From Bacteroidota bacterium (GTDB taxonomy: Bacteria; Bacteroidota; Ignavibacteria; UBA10030; UBA6906), in assembly GCA_019637975.1 (NCBI GenBank), contig JAHBUR010000002.1, forward strand, positions 1 through 64,000: a DNA stretch of 64,000 nt. The letters are read 5' to 3'. Shown one piece after another: positions 33,361 through 42,940 of this stretch. A program made the position numbers and the translations under genes. The notes under the pieces were generated by a model. The model saw only the letters and a list, made by a program, of their open reading frames with translations. It did no database searches and was not told where the DNA came from. Each line of letters opens with the position of its first letter. Position 1 is the first letter of the stretch.

Positions 33361-34217
33361 ATTCTGCCGAACTCCGCAAGGAGGATGTGCTGGTTGAGGC
33401 ACTGCCGTATATTCAGCAGTTTGAACGGACCACGTTCGTGATTAAGTACGGCGGCGCGGCAATGGAAGATGAGCAACTGAAACAAATGGTTTCACAAGAT
33501 GTTACCTTGCTGCGAAAAATCGGCATTGATGTGGTTGTTGTTCACGGTGGCGGGAAAGAAATTACATCTCTTGCAGGCCGGTTGAATCTTGAAACCACAT
33601 TCGTGAACGGGCAGCGCTACACAGATGAGGAGATGCGGGATGTTGTGCAAATGGTGCTTGCAGGACTCATCAACAAGGATATAGTCCGGCGAATCAATAT
33701 GCACAGCGGCAACGCAATCGGCTTAAGCGGAATTGATGCTAAGCTGCTTACGGTAAAACGGTATGATCGTGAAGATCTCGGTTTTGTGGGGGAGATAACG
33801 AATGTCAATGTATCGTTCCTCCGCTCGATGCTGGGTGATGGCTGTTTGCCCGTGATCGCCCCTCTCGGTGTAGATGGTGAAGGAACAGTCTACAATATCA
33901 ACGCCGATATTGCCGCGGCGGAAATTGCAAAAGCGCTGGTTGCGACGAAACTGATTTACTTGACCGATGTTGAAGGCATACGAGCCGGTTCGGATTTGCT
34001 GAAATGCCTCTCTGAATCCGAGGCAGAGAATCTTATTCACAACACCACCATCAACGGGGGGATGATACCCAAAGTCGAATCGGCGCTTGATGCCTTGAAA
34101 GCCGGAGTGGGGAAGGTGCACATCATTAACGGCAAGACCCGGCATGCGTTACTGCTTGAGATTTTTACGACTGAGGGAGTCGGGACGGAAATCGTGCATC
34201 AAAACGGAACTCGATAA
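33357..34217 (+). CDS. argB: Acetylglutamate kinase
   Basis: Phosphorylates N-acetylglutamate. The 286 residues begin with GTG in the argJ stop. Motifs are FVIKYGGAAM near 27-36, VVHGGGKEI near 61, the ligand-binding NINADIAAAEIA near 179 and TINGGMIPKVESA near 232. About 25 residues precede the KYGG motif, like the N-terminal helix that makes arginine-inhibited forms hexameric, so feedback control by arginine is plausible. Confidence 0.95.
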   Translation: MNSAELRKEDVLVEALPYIQQFERTTFVIKYGGAAMEDEQLKQMVSQDVTLLRKIGIDVVVVHGGGKEITSLAGRLNLETTFVNGQRYTDEEMRDVVQMVLAGLINKDIVRRINMHSGNAIGLSGIDAKLLTVKRYDREDLGFVGEITNVNVSFLRSMLGDGCLPVIAPLGVDGEGTVYNINADIAAAEIAKALVATKLIYLTDVEGIRAGSDLLKCLSESEAENLIHNTTINGGMIPKVESALDALKAGVGKVHIINGKTRHALLLEIFTTEGVGTEIVHQNGTR

Positions 34218-34672
34218 TGAACAAGGGCGACATTCACAAGCGGCACGCAGCTATCAAATCTCTCATTTCATCAAAAGATATATCGAATCAGACAGAATTG
34301 GTGAAGGATTTGAAAGCGAAAAAGATCGATGTTACTCAAGCTACGCTTTCACGAGATCTGGCTGAACTCGGCATCATCCGAATGCCGACGGAACATGGTT
34401 ACCGCTATGAAATCCGGACTGCAAGTCCCGAGCCGGTATTACGGGGCTTTACGGCGGAGGAAGTGATTTCAGTCGATTCAAACGAAAATCTGATTGTGAT
34501 CAAGACATTTCCCGGCAGGGCGCAAGGTGTCGCGTTCCTTCTCGACAGCAAAAGAGATCCGGAAATTCTGGGAACGATTGCAGGCGATGATACGATTGTC
34601 GTCATTCCCAAATCCATCAAACGAATCAAAAAGACAATCAACAACATCTCACACTATTTGGGGCTGAGCTAA
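34217..34672 (+). CDS. argR: Arginine repressor
   Basis: Arginine-dependent hexameric repressor of 151 residues. The N-terminal winged helix has the SR motif TQATLSRDLAELGI near 43-56. The C-terminal domain has GRAQGVAFLLDS and the arginine-binding GTIAGDDTIVVIP. It is encoded inside the operon it is likely to control, between argB and argG, with start and stop touching its neighbours. Its predicted site is the pair of ARG boxes at 31018-31051. Confidence 0.95.
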   Translation: MNKGDIHKRHAAIKSLISSKDISNQTELVKDLKAKKIDVTQATLSRDLAELGIIRMPTEHGYRYEIRTASPEPVLRGFTAEEVISVDSNENLIVIKTFPGRAQGVAFLLDSKRDPEILGTIAGDDTIVVIPKSIKRIKKTINNISHYLGLS

Positions 34673-35929
34673 ATGGCAAAGCAAAAAATCGTTGTGGCAT
34701 ACTCCGGCGGGCTCGACACGTCGGTGATGGTTCATTGGCTGAAGAACCATTACGATGCCGAGATTATCACGTGCACGGGAAATCTCGGACAAACAAAGGA
34801 AACGGCATCCCTGAAAGAGAAGGCTCGTTCCGCGGGAGCTTCTAAAGTCTACTACATAGATTTGCGGCGCGAGTTTCTCGAGAGCTACGCGTTTCCCGCG
34901 TTGCAGGCGGGAGCCCTGTATGAAGAGGCGTACCCGATGGCAACGTCGATTGGCCGTCCGCTGCTTGCAAAGACGATGGTCGAAATTGCCCGCAAGGAGG
35001 GTGCGACAATGATTGCCCACGGTTGCACGGGAAAAGGCAACGATCAGGTTCGATTTGAAGTCTCGATTGGCGCGCTTGCGCCGGATATTCAGGTGATTGC
35101 TCCGTTGAGATCGTGGGAGTTCAAATCTCGTGAAGAGGAAATTGAGTACGCAGCGGCAAACGGCATTCCGGTTTCAGCGACAGTAAAGAGTCCATATTCG
35201 ATTGATGAAAATCTTTGGGGAATAAGCATCGAATGCGGCGTTCTTGAGGATCCGATGGTTGAACCGCCGCTCGATGCATTTCAATCAACCGCCTCTCCCG
35301 AACTTGCGCCTGATGAATCCGACGAAGTGACGATTGGCTTTGAGAGAGGAATTCCTGTCAGCATTGATGGCAGGGAAATGGACGGCATCTCTCTTGTCGA
35401 ATTTCTCAATTCGCTTGGTGCACGCAATGCAATCGGACGGCTCGATCTGATCGAGAACCGGCTCGTCGGCATCAAATCGCGTGAGGTGTATGAAGCGCCG
35501 GCGGCGACGATTCTCCATTTTGCGCATAAAGAACTTGAGCGGCTGACGCTTGACAAAGGCGTTGCTCAATACAAGTTTCTGGTTGCGCACGAATATGCCA
35601 ATCTGATCTACAACGGGTTGTGGCACTCGCCGCTACGGGAAGCGCTTGCCGCGTTTGTGGCGAAAACTCAGGAACGAGTCAGCGGCGCCGTAAAAGTCAG
35701 GCTCTACAAAGGAACAATCCGCGTCATTGCCCGAACTTCGCCCTATTCACTGTATGATTCAAAACTCGCAACGTACACTGCGGAAGATCAGTTTGATCAT
35801 ACAGCCTCTGAAGGTTTCATCAAAATTTACGGGTTGCCATTGAAAACCTACAACCGTGTCGGCGGGAATAATCCTCCCAACGGCAAGAAGAACGGACAAC
35901 CGGTGGGGAAGTATGCCACTGTGGAATAG
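34673..35929 (+). CDS. argG: Argininosuccinate synthase
   Basis: Joins citrulline and aspartate with ATP. The 418 residues include the N-type ATP loop [14 protein letters not shown] (about 7-20), [12 protein letters not shown] near 122 and [17 protein letters not shown] near 175. ATG follows the argR stop directly (TAAATG). Citrulline would come from ornithine carbamoyltransferase, whose gene is not in this window. Confidence 0.96.
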   Translation: MAKQKIVVAYSGGLDTSVMVHWLKNHYDAEIITCTGNLGQTKETASLKEKARSAGASKVYYIDLRREFLESYAFPALQAGALYEEAYPMATSIGRPLLAKTMVEIARKEGATMIAHGCTGKGNDQVRFEVSIGALAPDIQVIAPLRSWEFKSREEEIEYAAANGIPVSATVKSPYSIDENLWGISIECGVLEDPMVEPPLDAFQSTASPELAPDESDEVTIGFERGIPVSIDGREMDGISLVEFLNSLGARNAIGRLDLIENRLVGIKSREVYEAPAATILHFAHKELERLTLDKGVAQYKFLVAHEYANLIYNGLWHSPLREALAAFVAKTQERVSGAVKVRLYKGTIRVIARTSPYSLYDSKLATYTAEDQFDHTASEGFIKIYGLPLKTYNRVGGNNPPNGKKNGQPVGKYATVE

Positions 35930-37283
35930 CCGTTTCCGAAAGCCGCTTAACGACGAGGTATTGAAGTTCACCTCATCCATTGAGATCGACAAGCGATTAT
36001 ACAACGACGATATTGACGGGAGTATTGCCCACGTCCGGATGTTGATGAAGAAGAAGATTGTCTCAATCGCAGACGGGAAGGCGATTCAGCGCGGCCTTGA
36101 ACGCATTCGAAAGGAAATCGGCTCGGGCAAGTTCAAGATCAATTGGCGTGACGAAGATGTTCATACACTGATTGAAGAACGGCTTGTCCGTTTGATTGGT
36201 GTGAGAGGAAAGAGACTCCACGCTGGACGAAGCAGGAATGACCAGGTGTCACTTGATGAACGGCTCTATCTCCGGAAAAAGATTCAGGAGATAGGAAAAC
36301 GAATCAAAGCCTTGCAACTGACTCTTCTGTCGCAAGCCGAATCTCACAAGAAGACGATCGTACCCGGCTATACACACTTGCAGCGGGCACAGCCGATTCT
36401 CTTTGCTCATCATCTCCTCGCCTACGTTTCCATGTTTCACCGCGACGCTGAGAGATTCAGAGATTGCGGAAAACGCAACAACCGCTCGACGCTGGGCGCA
36501 GCCGCCTTTGCCGGCACCTCGCTTACCATAGACAGAAGAATGACAGCCCGACTCATGGGGTTCGACGGAATTGTTGAGAATAGTATCGATGCCGTGAGCG
36601 ACAGGGATTTCATGATTGAGTTCATCAGCGCCTGCGCAATCACGATGATGCATCTCAGCCGGCTTTCCGAGGAGATGGTGTTGTGGTGTTCACAAGAATT
36701 CGGCTTTGCCCGACTCGATGATGCGTTTGCAACAGGCAGCAGTCTCATGCCGCAGAAGAAGAACCCGGATATCCCGGAGTTGATTCGCGGCAAAACCGGA
36801 AGAGTATACGGCAGCTTAGTGGGTCTTCTTACCGTCATGAAGGCTTTGCCGCTCGCTTACAATCGCGATATGCAAGAGGACAAGGTTCATCTTTTTGAGA
36901 CCGTTGATACAACAGAAGATTCTCTGCGGATTGCAGCTCTCATGATGAAGAATACAGTCTTTCGCCCGGATGGATTCGAAAGGCAATTGAAGGGAGACTT
37001 CACGCTCGCAACAGATCTTGCCGAGTACCTTGTTCGAAAGGGCGTTCCGTTCAGACGTGCACATTCGGCAGTCGGGAATCTGGTTGCGCTCTGCGACGAT
37101 CGGCGATGTTTGTTGCACGAGTTGTCGCTCAACGACTACAAAAAAGCAACTCCATCGTTCAAGGAAGATGTATTCCAGTTGCTTCATGCCGGCGCAAGTG
37201 TCAAGGGCAAGCGTTCCGAGGGCAGTACATCACCTGATGAAGTAGAGAAGGCGCTGCGTCGATGGAAGAAACGGCTCAAATAG
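35913..37283 (+). CDS. argH: Argininosuccinate lyase
   Basis: Releases arginine and fumarate. The 456 residues have the fumarase/aspartase-superfamily signature [30 protein letters not shown] and [18 protein letters not shown] 35913 is preferred because GGTGGGG precedes it and the N-terminus MPLWNSRF suits the family; an upstream in-frame start would overlap argG further. It overlaps argG by 17 bases and ends the operon. No terminator is obvious before the next promoter at 37321. Confidence 0.95.
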   Translation: MPLWNSRFRKPLNDEVLKFTSSIEIDKRLYNDDIDGSIAHVRMLMKKKIVSIADGKAIQRGLERIRKEIGSGKFKINWRDEDVHTLIEERLVRLIGVRGKRLHAGRSRNDQVSLDERLYLRKKIQEIGKRIKALQLTLLSQAESHKKTIVPGYTHLQRAQPILFAHHLLAYVSMFHRDAERFRDCGKRNNRSTLGAAAFAGTSLTIDRRMTARLMGFDGIVENSIDAVSDRDFMIEFISACAITMMHLSRLSEEMVLWCSQEFGFARLDDAFATGSSLMPQKKNPDIPELIRGKTGRVYGSLVGLLTVMKALPLAYNRDMQEDKVHLFETVDTTEDSLRIAALMMKNTVFRPDGFERQLKGDFTLATDLAEYLVRKGVPFRRAHSAVGNLVALCDDRRCLLHELSLNDYKKATPSFKEDVFQLLHAGASVKGKRSEGSTSPDEVEKALRRWKKRLK

Positions 37284-37320
37284 AGGATGATTCGAAATAT
37301 GTGAATGTTTGAATTTCTTG

Positions 37321-37349
37321 TTGACAAAGCCCCCCCTCTTTCCTACATT
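37321..37349 (+). promoter_or_regulatory. Strong sigma-70-like promoter of the envelope operon
   Basis: TTGACA (37321-37326), 17 bases, TACATT (37344-37349). Transcription would begin near 37356, leaving a leader of about 190 bases before the first ATG. GTTACG occurs three times in that leader (37366, 37397, 37426), about 30 bases apart. No gene is seen in 37284-37544. Confidence 0.65.
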
Positions 37350-37544
37350 TAATCACCATCATTAAGTTACGTTCACACCATCAAGACCCATCGCACGTTA
37401 CGCAAATCAGCCCGGTCACGAAAGTGTTACGTGCACGGTCGAGGGTCACAGAAGTACAAACAAACAACCGGTGTGGCGCCATGATGCGCGGATCGAAAAC
37501 CTTCACACAATCTTCATCATAAACAACTTGGTCGCTATTACGCT

Positions 37545-38177
37545 ATGCGAACTCACACACGCAAACCCTTCTATTGGCTGACGTCCCTTCTCGTCGCCGT
37601 TGCGATGTTCGGGATATCATGCCAGCAATACGAGTATTCGTCGCCCGGTCCGGGAATTCTTGAACTCAGATTGGCGGTAAAGAATACACGGGAGAATATT
37701 ATTCCGTTCAATGATTTCAGTTTTTTGAATATCGTCATCAGGGACATGGCGGTGTTGCGAAACGACGGAACGTATCTGATTGTCTTGGCTGATCTTCAAG
37801 CCATTCAGCGCAAAGAGAATGGGGACACGCTGAATTGCATTACTTTTGCAGCAAGAGACTCTCAAATCGTCTTGGGACAGGTATACGCGCCTCCCGGCAC
37901 ATATGTGGGTCTGGGACTTGACAAAATGACTGCTGTTGTTCACGACCCGTTCTTGCTGAGGTTTGATGGCAACCGGTATACTCCCATTGCAATCCTTGAT
38001 GTGGGTTCTGCTCAGAAATTCACGATGCTCGCCCCGCCTCCGCCGTTTGAGGTGAGAGAGTCGCGAAAGACGATCGTCACATTTACCCTTGATCTGGATC
38101 AGTCGATGCCACGCAGAACGGAGTGGTTTGAGTGGGTGGCACCGTTGGTGTATATATCCTCAATTCAATATTTATAG
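37545..38177 (+). CDS. DUF4382-like lipoprotein
   Basis: 210 residues. The leader WLTSLLVAVAMFGISC ends in a lipobox at Cys26. The mature part is a beta-rich domain that resembles DUF4382 proteins (ILELRLAVKN at the start, FNDFSFLNIVIRDM and then a VTFTLDLDQS strand near the end). It is the first gene of the operon that continues with lipoprotein, receptor and PorV-like genes. It is probably exported and anchored in a membrane. Function is unknown. Confidence 0.7.
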   Translation: MRTHTRKPFYWLTSLLVAVAMFGISCQQYEYSSPGPGILELRLAVKNTRENIIPFNDFSFLNIVIRDMAVLRNDGTYLIVLADLQAIQRKENGDTLNCITFAARDSQIVLGQVYAPPGTYVGLGLDKMTAVVHDPFLLRFDGNRYTPIAILDVGSAQKFTMLAPPPPFEVRESRKTIVTFTLDLDQSMPRRTEWFEWVAPLVYISSIQYL

Positions 38178-38202
38178 TTACAGCCAAAGAGTTCGAAGCG
38201 CT

Positions 38203-40053
38203 ATGAATAGTACATCTCCGCAATCTCGATTTGTTCCGAAGCCGCGAACAGTGTTGCTGGCCGTACTTCTTACGGGAGTGATGCTTGGCCTGTGGAACTG
38301 CAACTATCCGGATACGCCTGCTGCAGGCAATTCGCTGCCAACTACCCGGTTGGCAAATGTGCCGGCAAACGACACGATTGCCCAATACATCAGCTTGGGC
38401 GTCATTCCGGAAATAACCCTCTTCTGGCTCGGCGATGATCCGGATGGATATGTTGTTGCGTACAGGTATCGCTGGATTGACTTTTTCAACGGACAACAAC
38501 GTCCTCAGCCATTCCATACGGTGCTCAATCTTGTCAGCATTGGTCCTACACCGCTTGAACGTATGATGCTTGTGAAGGGCAATCAAAATTCGATTCCCAA
38601 TATCTACACGTTCTTTGCGACACTGACAAATCAAGACGGTGATCTGATTAGCGCAATAGGCGATTCGTTGGCGACAGGCCGAACATTTGCCGTTCCGTAC
38701 AAGACCGGCATCGTGGTTGGCGACTCCGTGTCAGGTGCGGATTCCGTTATCCATCGCTCGCCGACGACAGGACGTTTCATCTTTGACTCTCCGGCAGACA
38801 GCAACATGCATCGTTTCGAGGTTGCATCGATTGATAATAATGGCGGTATCGACCCGAACCCTGCACACGTGAATTTCTGGACATTGCGTTCGCCGGCACC
38901 ACTCGTGACGGTTACAGCGCCCGTGGTGAATACACAGATAAGCGCAGGACTGGCTGATACCAATCAGATTGCGATCAGACATGCGACCGATCGATTCCCC
39001 GGGCTGAGGATTGACTTTAGTGCAATAGACTTCAGCACCGATGAACGTGTGTTCTCCTGGGCGGTGGATGATACGCTTGACCCTGCGAGTTGGTCGCCGT
39101 GGAGCGAGAATACGTTTGCGCTTGTAACAGCCTCGTCTTTCAAGCCGATTGTTACGGGCTGGCACAATTTCTACGTCCGTGCCAAGAACCGGTGGGGTGT
39201 GCTAAGCAATATCGCCACCTACATGCACTCGACAGGGCAGGGCAGCTTCAAGGCGACGATTGTGGCAATTGACAGCATCGGGTATGTGCCTCGAATTCTG
39301 GTGATCAATTCGGCACCGCCGCCAAGCGGGTCTGTGCCTTGGGGAATCGACACAACGGCGAGCAGAAACTACTATTCAGGGATTCTTGATGCAGTAGGGA
39401 AGTCAGGGAAGTATGATATTTGGACTGTTGCCGGTCGCCCGATTGCCAGTGCATTTCCAAGCGTCATCACGTTAGGTCAATACTCGACAGTCATACTCTT
39501 AATGGATCAGAAACTGCCCGCAATCGGCGGGGCTGTGTATCAGTTTGACCCGACGCGTCAAACCAACATGAGGAGGTACCTCACAGCGGGCGGAAATCTG
39601 ATCTTCAGTGGTCCGGTGAACTACATTACTGCTATTCAGAACTTCGAGCCATGGTCGGTTGAGATATTCCATACACTTCCGTCTCCCCCTGCGTATCCTC
39701 AACGCATGAACAACAATCTCGATTTCAGGGGTACGAGGGGGCACAATGGCTATCCCGACTTGACGATAGACCCCTCAAAGTTGCCGGCTGACTCGCTTGG
39801 TTCTCTCCGGCAGATCATAGTCAACATTCCCGCCGGATTCGGCGAGACGATAGGGTGGTTCAATTCGAGAACCAGCGACCCGGTATGGAATAATACTCCT
39901 GTGGGTATTCGTTTCCTTGCGCCCCCTCCACAACTTCCCGCGCGGCGAACGTATTCAGTTGTTCACTTTGGTTTCCCGCTGTATTATGTTGAACAGGCTT
40001 CCGCCACACAAGCCATGCAAAAAGCTCTCACAGACGTACATGAATTGCCATGA
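38203..40053 (+). CDS. Large exported protein of unknown function
   Basis: 616 residues. A hydrophobic leader (VLLAVLLTGVMLGLW) ends at Cys33, a weak lipobox, so it may be a lipoprotein or simply secreted. The mature part contains an Ig/fibronectin-like region with short repeats such as RFEVASIDNNGGIDPNPA and FYVRAKNRWGVLSN, then a region resembling a class of surface proteins with a flavodoxin-like fold (ILVINSAPPP, VILLMDQKLP). The start is ATG 38203. It overlaps nothing upstream, and the downstream receptor gene begins 38 bases after it. Not assigned. Confidence 0.65.
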   Translation: MNSTSPQSRFVPKPRTVLLAVLLTGVMLGLWNCNYPDTPAAGNSLPTTRLANVPANDTIAQYISLGVIPEITLFWLGDDPDGYVVAYRYRWIDFFNGQQRPQPFHTVLNLVSIGPTPLERMMLVKGNQNSIPNIYTFFATLTNQDGDLISAIGDSLATGRTFAVPYKTGIVVGDSVSGADSVIHRSPTTGRFIFDSPADSNMHRFEVASIDNNGGIDPNPAHVNFWTLRSPAPLVTVTAPVVNTQISAGLADTNQIAIRHATDRFPGLRIDFSAIDFSTDERVFSWAVDDTLDPASWSPWSENTFALVTASSFKPIVTGWHNFYVRAKNRWGVLSNIATYMHSTGQGSFKATIVAIDSIGYVPRILVINSAPPPSGSVPWGIDTTASRNYYSGILDAVGKSGKYDIWTVAGRPIASAFPSVITLGQYSTVILLMDQKLPAIGGAVYQFDPTRQTNMRRYLTAGGNLIFSGPVNYITAIQNFEPWSVEIFHTLPSPPAYPQRMNNNLDFRGTRGHNGYPDLTIDPSKLPADSLGSLRQIIVNIPAGFGETIGWFNSRTSDPVWNNTPVGIRFLAPPPQLPARRTYSVVHFGFPLYYVEQASATQAMQKALTDVHELP

Positions 40054-40091
40054 TGACGAACTTATTCTCTTCGAAACAGGAGGGGCTCTCA

Positions 40092-42935
40092 ATGAAATTC
40101 CTACGGAAAGCTGCGTTTGTTCTTCTGTCTATCAGTGTTGTGTGGAGAGGGTACGCGGGTACTACGGGAGCCCTTGCAGGAAAAGTAACCGACGTGTCAA
40201 CAGGTGAACCACTCCCCGGTGTCAACATTGTGGTTGTGGGAAGCGGACGCGGCGGCGTCACCAACACGAAAGGTGAGTTTTCCATCACCGGTATTACGGA
40301 AGGTTCGTACGTTCTTCGTGCCTCGCTTATCGGGTATAAAGCGATGGAAACGCAGAAAGTGCAGATCGATGCTGACCAGACAACCGTGTTCAATTTCCGG
40401 CTGGCGAGCACCGATATCGAAGTGGAAGGCGTCACGGCATTTGGCGAAAGGCCAATCGTTGACGTTCGCAAGCTTTCAGGCGACCAGACCTTCAGCAAAG
40501 ACAAAATCGAGCAATTACCCAACCTGAAGGGTGTTGAGGATGTGCTGACGCTTCAGGCCGGCGTAGTGAAGTTTGGCAACCAATTGTTCCTCCGTGGTGG
40601 TAGGGCGAACGAAACACAGATCCTTATTGACGGCGTGCCGGTGAGCAATGTGGGCGGTGGCGGTACGGCAACGGGAACGAGCAGCGCAAATGAGCAATTG
40701 CAACAATTGTACTCGGGAACCGGCACAGCGGGAGGTGGGGCATTGTCCGTGGCGGCAAACGCTATTCAGTCTGTTAGCGTTTCCAGCAGCGGCCTCGATG
40801 CCGAATACGGAAACGCGCAGTCGGGTGTGGTGAATATCACGACAAAGGCCGGTGGAGAAAGATATTCTGCTTCCGGTCAATTTCGAACGGATGGTATTTC
40901 AGCAGGCGGCGGTCAAAACGAACGTTACTATTCCGCCAATCTCGGTGGCCCGGAGCCCATCACGTCATATCTGCTTCCGTCAATGGGAGTAGAGGTGCCG
41001 GGCAAACTCTCATTCTTCATGAGTGCCGACTTTAACCAGCAGGATGGCGCATACAAGTTCAATCAAGATCAGTTTTATAATCCCCAGCGCCGGAAGGTGA
41101 AGTTTGGCGGAATTTTTGGCGGACTGTTGGGCGGTTTGGGGTTCAATTACACAGACAAACAATCCAACACATATTCATTTAACACCAAATTGTCGTATGC
41201 AGTCGGGGAGAGCGACCAGTTCTCTTATAGCTATCGTGCAAACATCGAATCGCGGCGGTCGCTTTACGGCAATTACAGTTGGCGGGATTTGTCGGATTCC
41301 TTGGGTACACGGCTGCGGCTTAATACGCAGAATGTTGTTCAGTGGACCCACATTATTGGTTTGAATACTCTTCTGCGGGGATTTGTCAGTCGGCAAGAGA
41401 CACAGGAAGAATACACAATTGGAGACCTGAATCCCGCGCAATATTCCACTGTGACAAATCTCTCCGACCGCGACCCGAACCAGGATGGGTTCAACGATCT
41501 CGGAACCGGACAAAGCTGGAGCAGCAACAATACGGTATTGTGGAACGCAAAATTCGACTACAGCAGTCAAGTTCACGAATTGCATTATTTGAAAACCGGT
41601 ATCGAGTACTTCTACGAACAGTTGCGCGGAACAAGTATTTCCTTCCCGCAAGCACCGTTCGGTGAACGACGGCGTGCAGACAGCCTGAGTGGTGGAGTAG
41701 GTTTATATCCGGGCTACGGCCGTGGCCGTTGGGTCACCAACGCCATGCCCAGCCGCGGTGGCCTTTATGTTCAGGACAATATCGAGTTCGGCCAGGGGCT
41801 TCTCTCGATCCATGTCGGAATTCGTTACGACTGGTTCTATCTCGGAAAACAGGTGTTTGACCAAGGGCCGTCAGGATTTGTAACGCGTTGGGAGCAAGCA
41901 ACGGGCCTCAAAGCTACGTGGTTGGACAATAAGTCCTTCTTCTCACAATTTACGAGCGGGAACTTCAGCCCGCGGCTTGCAATCGGGTATCCGGTGTCGC
42001 AAACCACGAAATTCTACTTCAACTACGGCCACTTCCTCCAGCATCCGGACAGAGATCAGCTTTATCGGTTCCCGTTGTTGATTGATATTTCCGGCAACTA
42101 CGCAGGCAACCCCGGTTTGAAACCACAGCGTACAGTTCAGTATGAGGCTGGTTTTGAGCAGGCTATCTTTGATGATCTCGCGATAGCTATCCGCGGTTTC
42201 TACAAAGATATCTTTGATTATGTCGCGCCGTTGAACACCGGACAAATCAACCTCAATGTCAATCTTGATTATGCCAGCGCTCGCGGCTTTGAAATCATCC
42301 TCAACAAAGCGCTTTCAGATCATTATTCCGGAAGTATCGGATACACGTTCCAGATTGCGAAGGGACGCTCGTCGAACCCGTTTGCCGCATTGAACAGCCC
42401 GCAACTGCAGGGTTTGCCGCGTGAGACACGCCTCGACTACGACCAGCAGCACACGTTGAATCTCTTTGTCGCATACCGTGTTGCTCCGGGTGAAGATTAT
42501 GAAGTCTTCGGAATTCCGTTGGATAATTGGGGCGCCTCGGTCACGTTCAACTTCGGCAGTGGTTTCCCGTACACGCCCTACAACAGGGGCAGAAGCCTTG
42601 AGGATGTGTACCTGCTGAACACAGGCAACGGGCCGTTTACATCTGAGCTTAATCTCTCGCTTTACAAAGGATTCAGGGTGTTTGACAAGCTGAACCTCAC
42701 GGTTTCCCTTGACGTTCTTAATCTCCTAAATCGAAAGAACGTCGATTTGAATGCCGGGGGATTCAACTCGTTGACAGGACGGCCGATTCTGTTCGGCGAC
42801 TACAATCCTGAAACGGGCGTTATTTATCCGTGGGGAGGTTTCGACGGAAGCCAATCACTGGATGCGCGTGTGCCCCCGTATATTTTCAGGGCACCAAGAC
42901 AAATTGCATTAGGAATGAAGATTAATTGGGACTAA
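40092..42935 (+). CDS. TonB-dependent outer-membrane receptor with CarboxypepD_reg domain
   Basis: 947 residues. A signal peptide (about 1-23) precedes a CarboxypepD_reg-like domain (GKVTDVSTGEPLPGVNIVV, residues 28-110), then the plug domain (VLTLQAGVVKFGNQLFLRGG, ILIDGVPVSN) and a long beta-barrel ending in GMKINWD. ATG 40092 is preferred because AGGAGGGG lies 8 bases upstream; an earlier in-frame start at 40050 has none. The substrate is unknown. It is followed by a T9SS-like secreted protein and a PorV-like protein, a grouping common in this phylum. Confidence 0.92.
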   Translation: MKFLRKAAFVLLSISVVWRGYAGTTGALAGKVTDVSTGEPLPGVNIVVVGSGRGGVTNTKGEFSITGITEGSYVLRASLIGYKAMETQKVQIDADQTTVFNFRLASTDIEVEGVTAFGERPIVDVRKLSGDQTFSKDKIEQLPNLKGVEDVLTLQAGVVKFGNQLFLRGGRANETQILIDGVPVSNVGGGGTATGTSSANEQLQQLYSGTGTAGGGALSVAANAIQSVSVSSSGLDAEYGNAQSGVVNITTKAGGERYSASGQFRTDGISAGGGQNERYYSANLGGPEPITSYLLPSMGVEVPGKLSFFMSADFNQQDGAYKFNQDQFYNPQRRKVKFGGIFGGLLGGLGFNYTDKQSNTYSFNTKLSYAVGESDQFSYSYRANIESRRSLYGNYSWRDLSDSLGTRLRLNTQNVVQWTHIIGLNTLLRGFVSRQETQEEYTIGDLNPAQYSTVTNLSDRDPNQDGFNDLGTGQSWSSNNTVLWNAKFDYSSQVHELHYLKTGIEYFYEQLRGTSISFPQAPFGERRRADSLSGGVGLYPGYGRGRWVTNAMPSRGGLYVQDNIEFGQGLLSIHVGIRYDWFYLGKQVFDQGPSGFVTRWEQATGLKATWLDNKSFFSQFTSGNFSPRLAIGYPVSQTTKFYFNYGHFLQHPDRDQLYRFPLLIDISGNYAGNPGLKPQRTVQYEAGFEQAIFDDLAIAIRGFYKDIFDYVAPLNTGQINLNVNLDYASARGFEIILNKALSDHYSGSIGYTFQIAKGRSSNPFAALNSPQLQGLPRETRLDYDQQHTLNLFVAYRVAPGEDYEVFGIPLDNWGASVTFNFGSGFPYTPYNRGRSLEDVYLLNTGNGPFTSELNLSLYKGFRVFDKLNLTVSLDVLNLLNRKNVDLNAGGFNSLTGRPILFGDYNPETGVIYPWGGFDGSQSLDARVPPYIFRAPRQIALGMKINWD

Positions 42936-42940
42936 GGCCT

